DNA of 64,000 nt from Gonocerus acuteangulatus. Taxonomy: Eukaryota; Arthropoda; Insecta; Hemiptera; Coreidae. The translations under genes were made by a program, and so were the position numbers. The notes under the pieces were generated by a model. The model had not been told where the DNA came from, did not search any database, and saw only the letters and a program-made list of their open reading frames with translations. Location: assembly GCA_946811695.1 (NCBI GenBank), contig OX328123.1, forward strand, positions 124,607,896-124,671,895. Reading direction: 5' to 3'. Below, in pieces: positions 52,253 to 62,651 of this stretch (position 1 is its first letter; every line of letters starts with the position of its first letter).

Positions 52253-55200
52253 AGTTATGAGTTTGTTTTTATAGGAAAGTATCAAATATGTTTATTTTTG
52301 TTTGTATAATAAAGGCTATTTCATTTCATTTCATTTCATTTCAATGTTTTTGGTGAATTCACCCTTGGCGTGTAAAAGTGATATATACAGTGGGTCAAAA
52401 CATTATTGATACACTTAATTTATTAGACAAAAATATTTTATGTTATTTTTTTAACCGAAAATAACTGCAGCTAGTAATAACAATTAACATTACACATTAT
52501 TTTGATACACAATAAAATATTAGACACCTACTCAATTCTATTAATAACAAATATAGACAATTCTTCATGCAATAAAATTATTCATACACTTAAAATAGGT
52601 GTCATGATAACTGATAAAATGTTTCATGGGCCAATGTTTCAACTTATTACCTATAATCATTTATTTCTTATTAAACAAAACGTTTTATGTCAACATGGGA
52701 AACAGTTGAAACCCTAATATTCATTCAATTCAAGTGAAATGGGTCGCAAATATAAGGAACTGAGTTCTTATCTTAAAGATGAAATTGTTAAACTTTTTAA
52801 GCAAGGACTGTGTTACCGATGCTTTATATGAAAGTTAGGATTGCCCTATGTGACAGAGCAATATACCTATAATTAAAAAGATTAAAACCACATCTGTGAA
52901 CAAAAAAAAACAAACAAACAGACAGAAAATGTTTGGTGAGTGTACTAATCCCATACCATGGCGCAGAAAGCTGCAAAAAAACACAAATTATTTGCTCCTG
53001 AGCTAGTAGAACACATCGCATCATGTTATGGGAATCCTGTAACATCTTAAACCGGGAGGTACTGGATACATAAAGCTGGATATGGTGGTAGAGCTGTTAA
53101 CAAAATACCTTTTATAAATTTAAAAAATTGACAAAAAAGAATAAAGTTTTCCCTGGATCATGAGAAGAAACACCTTTCATTTTGGAAGAATGTGCTTTTT
53201 TTATGTTTTTTTTTTTAACGGCGCATCGACAATTCTGGGCCATTAGCGCCGACATCCAGGAATTTTCCCAACGAGCCATGGGATGAGAAAATTCCTGTCG
53301 CCGGTGGGGATCGAACCCACCATCTCCTGCTTATGAATCTATGGCCCTAGCCACTAGACCACGGGAGACCCCGGAAGAATGTGCTGTTTTTGGATTAGAG
53401 AAAGTTGAATGTTTATGGATTCCTCGTACAGAGATTTTTTTGGAAGTAAAAGAGCAGAGCTTTCGAAGCAAAACATCTCCAATCTATGGAGAAGCAAGGC
53501 AGGGGTAATGTCATGGTTTGAGGTTGCATGAGTGCCAGTGGAGTTGGGGAACTTTCAAAAATTGATGGTTATTTGAATACTGAGAAGTATATGAATGTGT
53601 TGCGAGGTAATTTAAAAAAAAAAAAAAATTGTTGCGAAAGGCAGAAAGAGACAGCGCCTATTTGGTTTCAGCAGATCAATGAACTCAAACATACCGGGAA
53701 TAAACAAATGGCTATTGTACAATGTTCGCCAAATGCTGCAAACAGCAATTTAATCTACATATCTTAACCCCTTAGAACATTTATGGGCATTATTGAAGGT
53801 AATAATTTCAAAATGTTCATGTTCTTCACGGAAAGAGTTAATTTATAACCTTGGCCCGAAAGCTTGGGGAGAAATCGACTCTCAGGAGAATAACGAATGC
53901 ATAGAAACAATGCCCAGGAGACTTCAAGCTGTCATAAATCAGAAAGGGTATCCTAGTAAGGGAGGGGAGTAAGTACTGAAAATGTTTTAGTAGAATGTTC
54001 TTTTTTTCTTTTATTAGGTGTATGAATATTTATTTTGCTTATAAAATTTTCAAATTTTGAGTCTATCCTAATTTTATGAGGTATTACATTTCAGCGCTTT
54101 ATAAAATTAATGTCAAATGCTGTCTTTTATAATAATCTGTTGATGTTTTGCGTTAAAACAATTAACAAAAATAATTACGGCCAATATATTAAGTGTATGA
54201 ATAATTGTTTGACCCACTGTATATCCAAGCTAAACTTTCCCGCCTGGCAATTTATACTGGTTAATCATAAAGTTATTACATTAACAAAGGACAATCCATT
54301 CTTATTTATTTATTTAATCACTATTCTGTAACTTATGTGATCAGGAGATAAGACAGTGCTGTGTTTACTGTTTAATGATGAAATCATTACATTAACCAAG
54401 TACAATCTAGACTGATTAATCATGAAATCATTGAATGGCGTTTTATCTCGTCATGTCATTTTTCCCCTGGTTACTCATGTCAATTCATACTGGGTAGTGC
54501 CTTAGTTAGAACACTCAGGAATGTGTTAATTAAAATAAGAACAACATATTAGTCCTTACCATACATCTAAATGAAGATATGACCCCCCTCACACGAGAAA
54601 CTTGGTCTCACATAGCTCAGACACCGTGTTTTTCTTGCCATTTCTGAACCATCTAGTTTTGCCACTCCACAGACCGTGCAGTCCTCACACATTATTCAAG
54701 TGAGGCAGGACACTTCCACTGGAGCTTGTAAATTTTTATTTTTTGATGGAACATTTTGTTATTGAAAATTTCATAGATCTAGTACAGTAAACTTCTTTTA
54801 ATCTGGCACGTTCGGGACTTGAAGCAGGATGATCAACTATTCTGGATTATTGGATGTTTGTCCGAAAAAATGGATAGAGATGAAAATTAAGTGAAATGCA
54901 TTAAAAATGTAAAATTACACGCTGGTTGAATACAAAAACGTTTGTATAAATAGTTGATTATTTTAACCGACCCATTGAGCGAAAGCTATAAACTGAACGG
55001 GCAACAAGTACGTATTTGATCTGGGATTTTTGTACGACCCCGTCAGGCACCACTTGGTTGTTGGGGGTGAGGATTTCACTGAATTGATGCATAACAACTG
55101 AAGACCTTGATGTGCCGTAAAATAATAATAAAAAAAAACTGAACTTTTTATGTTTGACTTTGACACTCCTGTCGTGCCGGACCATAAGATGCCGGATTAG

Positions 55201-58200
55201 AAGAAGTTTGGTGTATTTGAAAAACCAGCTTTATTTTCTCATGTAACTCATTATCTGTAGATTTTGAATTTTGAACATAATTTAATAAATTATTTTCATT
55301 GAAGTGTATCAAACTCCACTTTTAAATTGTTGTGCATGTATTGGTTGAACACTGATTGTTTTTATCATACTTCCATTTTCTCCCCTAAAAAACAATACTG
55401 ATAAGACCGGCCAGCTCCAGTGGCTCCAATACCTTTAGGAGTTGTTCTCCAACTGTGGGAAAAGCAAGCTGGTGAAGGAGGAAGGGGGGTTTCTCTAGAT
55501 GTTGTCTGGGTCTTGTGTAAAGTATGAATCACACTTGGTGTCTCTGAGTTTAGGCACTGTGTCTCTGGGAGCGTTCGTGGGGTCAAAGTGTAATTAGCTG
55601 ACGGGTCATTTTGTGCCAAATCAACACAGTGATTTTTTTTTACCATCTCAGAATTAAATGCCTTTGTATAGACTAAAAAAAATACAAAACATTATTGAAA
55701 AATATCAACTAATTTGGAAATTACAGCTATGTAAAATTTCAAAAATTCTGAAAAAAGGTCGATACCTAAAATTTTTGAATTGTGATTGTGGCTCTTGTAT
55801 ATAAGCTAGAGAGCTGGGAGGAGTGTTATTTTAAAGCTCTTTGTAAGAACTTTCATATGATATGCATCACCATACAGGTTAGGAGGGAAAAAAATGTCTC
55901 AAATTCAAAAACAAAATTTTATTTGTATATATCTCAAAAAGCGTATTTTTAAAAATTTTCAAAATTTTATTTGTTTTTCTAAGTATATTTGAGAACTTAT
56001 TCCTAAAGGTTTATGATGGAATTCTAATGGATTAACCATTTATTAATTTTTTTTTAAGATGCTAATATTTTGGACAATATAGAAAATATAATCGTATTAC
56101 GTTATGTACTTGAAATTGCAATACAAATTTCGTAAACTTTAAATCTCTTTAAAATGTTTAAACATAATCTTTTTTTATTAAATAAAATTGGTCGATCAGA
56201 AATCATAATTATACTAGTAAAAACACTTTTATTAAAAAATAGAATAAATCAGTTCTAAATTAAACTTATATCATCATTACATTTTCTAATGATGTACTAG
56301 AAGGCCCAGTGGCGAGGAGTGTCAAAGCGTGAGCACTTGACACTCTGGCCACGAGTCGTGGGTTTGATACCCGATATGTGTTAGTGGCTTTTCTTTAGAA
56401 AAAAGAAAAGGCATCAGCCCTATCCTGGCTAGAAAAGGGTACAATAGCGATACAATAGCCAACAAGAAGCATTTAACTTAACATATAACATTTGATTAGT
56501 TTATATATGCTGAAGTAAGTAATATTATTCTTAAATTTATTCATTCTTGTATTTCAATGCTTGTTTCATTTTAGAAAAGATAAACGCTCTAATGAATCAA
56601 GATCAAAAAGACGACGATCTAGGTCCAGGTCGGGATCAAAAGCGAGAGATAAAGCTCAAAAAAAGGAAGAGAAGAGGGAAATTAGAACTGTCGAAATCGA
56701 AGAACCGTTTGATCCAACAAAAATTGACAAGGTATAGAATGAACTAGAAGTCTAAAAACAAAATGACAACTAGACAGCATATCATATTAAGAAATAGATC
56801 ATTCAGAAAAGATCATGCAGAGTTTCAAAGTTTGTTTAAAGTAAATGAAACTACATTTCTATATAAAAATGGTTTTAATATGTATATATACACACACACA
56901 CACGCACGCACGCACATGAACGCACGCACGCACACAAACACACACACCGAGCAAGTACTAATGATTTAATGATTAGGGGAAAATCATATGGTCGGAGCGT
57001 AGTACTGACCATTCTATCTCCCTAGTGTGCCTTATGGTTATGAATCAGATACCTCTATAGTTTCTGTCCCTCAGGGCCCTCATGGCCTGTTACGAGACTT
57101 ATTTTATTTATTTTTTTTTTTTTCATAGTCATAACTGAAAAATACCTATTTTTGAGTTGTGTCTCTTTAGAAAAACTAGTGCGATATATGTTAAAGTAAA
57201 AAATAATTAATAATAACTCAATATACAGATGATGAATATGAGCAACAAACAATTAGTGACTAAATGTAGTTTTATTAACAATTATAACAGAATTCTGACA
57301 ATATCCACCTTTATAATAAGGAGAAGTATTTAATCATTGCTTTGATGCACATTAAGTTTCAAATAACATATTCCCATCATTTATGAACTTTTATTGCATT
57401 ACGAAGCAGAAACAAATTGTTCCTTTAGAAAAAAAGTAATTTTACTAACCTAGTTCTTTGGTTGCTGATTGTTAAAACCTTCTTTTAATGATTTGCTTAT
57501 CCATTTTCATTTACATTTCAATTTTTGAAAATATAGGAGGAAGAGCAAAAGAGATTGGAGCTAGAAATGCAGAAAAGAAGAGAAAGAATTGAAAGGTGGC
57601 GAGCAGAAAGAAAAAAGAAAGAAGTTGAAGCGGTTAAAAAGGATTTAAAAACTTCTTTAGGTAAATTATTAATTTTAGAATCTGTTTGAATTTCAGTGTT
57701 TTAATGTATAGTACTATTTTTTCTTCTTTTTTTTTTTACGACGCTTCGGCGTCTAGACCATTGGCGCCAACATCCAGGGTGCATGCGAGGAATTTTCTCT
57801 ACGAGCCGAGGGATGAGAAAATTCTTGCCGCCGGTGGGGATCGAACCCACCATCTCCCGCTTTAGAATCTAAGGCACTAGCCCCTAGACCACAGGAGACC
57901 CCTATAGTACTATTATTTGAAATTGAAAATATGATCTGCAATGGCCAAAATATTAGCTCTTCTGCAACTTTCTCATTTGATCAAAATTTAAGATTGCCTA
58001 AGCGGATCATTTCATTTCCATTATTTTCTTCTGAAGTGAATGTTCGAGAGCATATTACATAAATCAAGCTGAATATTCAAAACTGAAAAAGAAAGAAATA
58101 TAAATAATAAACTAAAGCTTTTGTACTATTTGAAAAGTTAACAGAGGATATTAATTATACAAAAGGGCAAGAAATTTGTCATAACAGGGGCACAGGCAGA

Positions 58201-58313
58201 TAGTAGATCACCTTACTGCATGGTTGGTTCGGCCGCACCACCCATGAGTGAGCCAAGAGAACTCTCATGCTCAGCTAAAATTAATCATTTTTTTTTAAAT
58301 TTATCGTACATAT

Positions 58314-58374
<61 letters not shown>

Positions 58375-61300
58375 CTGATGATGATTAGATAGTTAGCCGT
58401 CGAGGTGATAAGTACAGATGGAATGGTTGGGATTCGGCTAAATAAACCTCAATATGATTTTGTTTTAAAAAAATCTATATTTCGGACGTTTCGGCTACTC
58501 ATTGGTAGCCTTCGTCAGCTAAAATGACAAAAAAAAGAAATTAATACAGAAACAATCAAGAAAAATTTATAATTGTGATAGGTAACAGAACTATAGATAC
58601 AGTTTAACTTATAACAGAACATATCGTCTTAAAATTCGTAGAATGAGTAGAATGAAAAAGAAAATAGGTACAGTAATTGATTTTAATAGTAATTAGTAAC
58701 ATTAATTGATTTTTCAAAGAAATAAGAGAACTATATACCAATGACAAATATAGTAGCTAATAGTAACATTAATTAATTTTACAAAGAAATAAGATACTAC
58801 ATACCAATGGAAATGCCGAGCGGCAGAGGAAGACCAAGGTTGGCAATTAAGTAACCATTGTGAAAGTGTCTAAGGAAAAAAAGGAATCTGCAAGGGGTAT
58901 ATGTAACTGGAAACAGCAAAAGGTGGGGGAAAACGGGCGGTAGGATCAAACAGATGTTTATGACATTTTATGACAGGAAAGGAGAAAAAGGTGTTAATGG
59001 AAGGATACCCAAGGGGCAAGGTAAAAATCTAGGTAGGTGGTCGGGCGAGTATTTGGAAAATATTAGCGTACATAGGAGAAATGCCTTGTTGGTCAGTTTT
59101 GTAATTTATATTGTTTTTGTTTAAGTTTATGTGTACACATTCCGAGATCTGTAGTCTTTTTTTGTTACGTTGTGTAGAAAGAATTTTCGTGTCGTCGAAG
59201 TTAAAAGTGTGTTTTTGTGTAATGGCGTGTTTTGCAAGTGCAGATTTATCTATTTCTTTATTAGTGATGGTTCGTTTATGTTGTGTAAGACGTGAGTGAA
59301 TGTCATTTATGGTTTCTCCTATGTATACACCATTACAGGAAGGGGTTTGGCAAGGGACTTGGTAAACACATCGGGTTGTATGTTCAAAAGGGATGGGATC
59401 TTTGAGTTTGGTGTAGAGGGTTTTGAGTTTGTTGGTAGTTTTCAAACCAAAGTTTAGAGAAGGGTAGGATTTTTTAATTGTCTTTGTAAGTTTATCAGTC
59501 AGTCCAGGTGTAAATGGTAGAGATCGGAACATTTGGGAACTGGGAGTTAGGGAAGAATTGGGAGAGATAGTGCTGGAAGGTTGGGATTTTACTTTTTTAA
59601 CAAGGGATTTAACATAGGCACGCGGTGGGAGGGAATTGTGGGAAATTAAGAAGGTCTTAGTGGATTTGTCGATTTCGTTAGAGTTAAAAAGTTTGTGAAT
59701 GTGTTCGTTGAATTTTCGAAATACAAGAACGAAAATTCAACGAACACATTCACAAACTTTTTAACTCTAACGAAATCGACAAATCCACTAAGACCTTCTT
59801 AATTTCCCACAATTCCCTCCCACCGCGTGCCTATGGCCTCCCCAAAATCCACAAACCTGGTAATCCCCTTCGTCCCATCATTGCCAATATAGATTCTCCC
59901 TCTTCCAGCCTCAGTAAATTTCTTCTTCCCTCATTACAAATACTTAGCCATAATAATCCCTATGATATAAAAAATTCTTTTGACCTAATTTCTAAATTAT
60001 CCAACCTAACCATTCCCCACGGCCACATTTTAGTTTCCATTGATGCCACATCCTTATTCACTAACGTCCCACTAGCCAAAACGCTAGAAATTATCGAAAA
60101 CCATTGGCCCACCCTCCACCTCCATAGCCCTCTATCCTTTGATCTGTTTATAGAAAGTCTAAAACTTTGTGTTAACAGCGGTTTTTTTAAATATGATGGG
60201 AAATTCTATAAACAAATTGAAGGTCTAGCCATGGGCAACTGTCTTGCACCCGATTTATCCTCAATCCTTCTCAACGATCTTCTCAACTCCCTCGTCCCAC
60301 AGTTTCCCCATGACATCTCATTCATCTGCAAATACGTAGACGATCTTTTGCTGATGATTAACCCAAACAGACTAACAGACATACTTACCTGTTTCAATTC
60401 CTTTCACCCTAGGCTTCAATTTACAGTCGAAATAGAACAGGACAGACAGCTCCCATACTTGGACATCTTACTAATTAGACAGACTGACGGTACTATTATT
60501 ACTGACTGGTACACAAAACCCACATACTCGGGACGGTTACTTAATTTTCATTCATCCCATCCTTACCACCTCAAGATTAATGTAGCCAGAAATCTCCTTC
60601 GCCGAGTCCTCTCCCTATCCCATGCTTCCTTCCACAATAAAAATATTAATATCGCCTCAGATATATTGGCACGCAACCAATTTCCCCCCAACCTCATAAA
60701 ATCCCTTGTTAAAAAAGTAAAATCCCAACCTTCCAGCACTATCTCTCCCAATTCTTCCCTAACTCCCAGTTCCCAAATGTTCCGATCTCTACCATTTACA
60801 CCTGGACTGACTGATAAACTTACAAAGACAATTAAAAAATCCTACCCTTCTCTAAACTTTGGTTTGAAAACTACCAACAAACTCAAAACCCTCTACACCA
60901 AACTCAAAGATCCCATCCCTTTTGAACATACAACCCGATGTGTTTACCAAGTCCCTTGCCAAACCCCTTCCTGTAATGGTGTATACATAGGAGAAACCAT
61001 AAATGACATTCACTCACGTCTTACACAACATAAACGAACCATCACTAATAAAGAAATAGATAAATCTGCACTTGCAAAACACGCCATTACACAAAAACAC
61101 ACTTTTAACTTCGACGACACGAAAATTCTTTCTACACAACGTAACAAAAAAAGACTACAGATCTCGGAATGTGTACACATAAACTTAAACAAAAACAATA
61201 TAAATTACAAAACTGACCAACAAGGCATTTCTCCTATGTACGCTAATATTTTCCAAATACTCGCCCGACCACCTACCTAGATTTTTACCTTGCCCCTTGG

Positions 61301-61919
61301 GTATCCTTCCATTAACACCTTTTTCTCCTTTCCTGTCATAAAATGTCATAAACATCTGTTTGATCCTACCGCCCGTTTTCCCCCACCTTTTGCTGTTTCC
61401 AGTTACATATACCCCTTGCAGATTCCTTTTTTTCCTTAGACACTTTCACAATGGTTACTTAATTGCCAACCTTGGTCTTCCTCTGCCGCTCGGCATTTCC
61501 ATTGGTATGTAGTATCTTATTTCTTTGTAAAATTAATTAATGTTACTATTAGCTACTATATTTGTCATTGGTATATAGTTCTCTTATTTCTTTGAAAAAT
61601 CAATTAATGTTACTAATTACTATTAAAATCAATTACTGTACCTATTTTCTTTTTCATTCTACTCATTCTACGAATTTTAAGACGATATGTTCTGTTATAA
61701 GTTAAACTGTATCTATAGTTCTGTTACCTATCACAATTATAAATTTTTCTTGATTGTTTCTGTATTAATTTCTTTTTTTTGTCATTTTAGCTGACGAAGG
61801 CTACCAATGAGTAGCCGAAACGTCCGAAATATAGATTTTTTTAAAACAAAATCATATTGAGGTTTATTTAGCCGAATCCCAACCATTCCATCTGTACTTA
61901 TATATTCCTGGTTAACTTT

Positions 61920-61974
<55 letters not shown>

Positions 61975-62599
61975 TATGAAGTAGTTGAAAATTCATTGAC
62001 CTATTTTGTTACAGCTAGTCTTCAGTTACCATCCAAGAAATGGAATTTAGAAGATGATAGTGATGAGGAAGATGAATCAAATAAAGATTCAAAAAAGGAA
62101 GACGAGGAAGAAGAAGTAGATCCGCTCGATGCATTTATGATGGTATAATCAATTTTAAATTAACACTTTTCTGAATACATATTTGTGCATTTCCAATTTG
62201 GCCGGTTTTGGTTAAATATTGGTGGCTATTTTAATTTATATGAAGTTCATACAAACCTGATCGTTTTAAGTCATCAGAGTTTATTATAACCCTGAATCTT
62301 TAAATGCCAGGAATGTTATAATAAATCTGATTGTTATAGCGGCCATCTTTTAACGATAACAGGCTGCTAAAGTTTTCAATGCACAAATAAGTGAGAGGGT
62401 ATCCTAAATTTCTTGACACGGTATTAACGGCCCAAAACTTGGCACAATACTATGATATCTCAACTTTTATGGGAAACTGTTTCGGGGAACTTGGCAAGTT
62501 TTTCAATGTTAGTTTTTTGGGGGAGGATATCAATAATTTTTGTAAATGAATTTAGAGTTGGCTTACTTTCTCAGGGTGGGTCAAGCTGCAGCTTTTACC

Positions 62600-62651
<52 letters not shown>

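Larger units (their letters stand above)
52388..54219 (+). mobile_element. Tc1-like element with nested SINE
   Basis: Terminal repeats CAGTGGGTCAAAACATTATT and the mirror AATAATTGTTTGACCCACTG extend over about 32 bases and are flanked by TA (52386-52387, 54220-54221). The element is 1832 bp including the SINE at 53197-53372. Confidence 0.88.
58378..61900. mobile_element. Head-to-head pair of Penelope-like element copies
   Basis: The left copy, 58409-59718, is on the minus strand; the right copy, 59718-61891, is on the plus strand. They meet at GAATTTTCG...CGAAAATTC (59710-59738). The left copy is an internally deleted version: CGTGCCTATG (59615) is joined directly to sequence equivalent to 60703 onward, removing most of the reverse transcriptase. 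Possible target duplication TATATTCCTG at 58368-58377 and 61901-61910. Both outer flanks are (TA)n tracts. It lies in DDX46 intron 4. Confidence 0.85.

Noticed and set aside
53272..53372. Functional tRNA-Glu gene on the minus strand
   Set aside because: The head has A and B boxes but the acceptor and anticodon stems do not close, and it belongs to a multi-copy SINE family with target duplications.
59111..59299. Plus-strand open frame opposite the Penelope-like protein, repeated at 61010-61198 minus
   Set aside because: Antisense shadow of the GIY-YIG domain in both copies.
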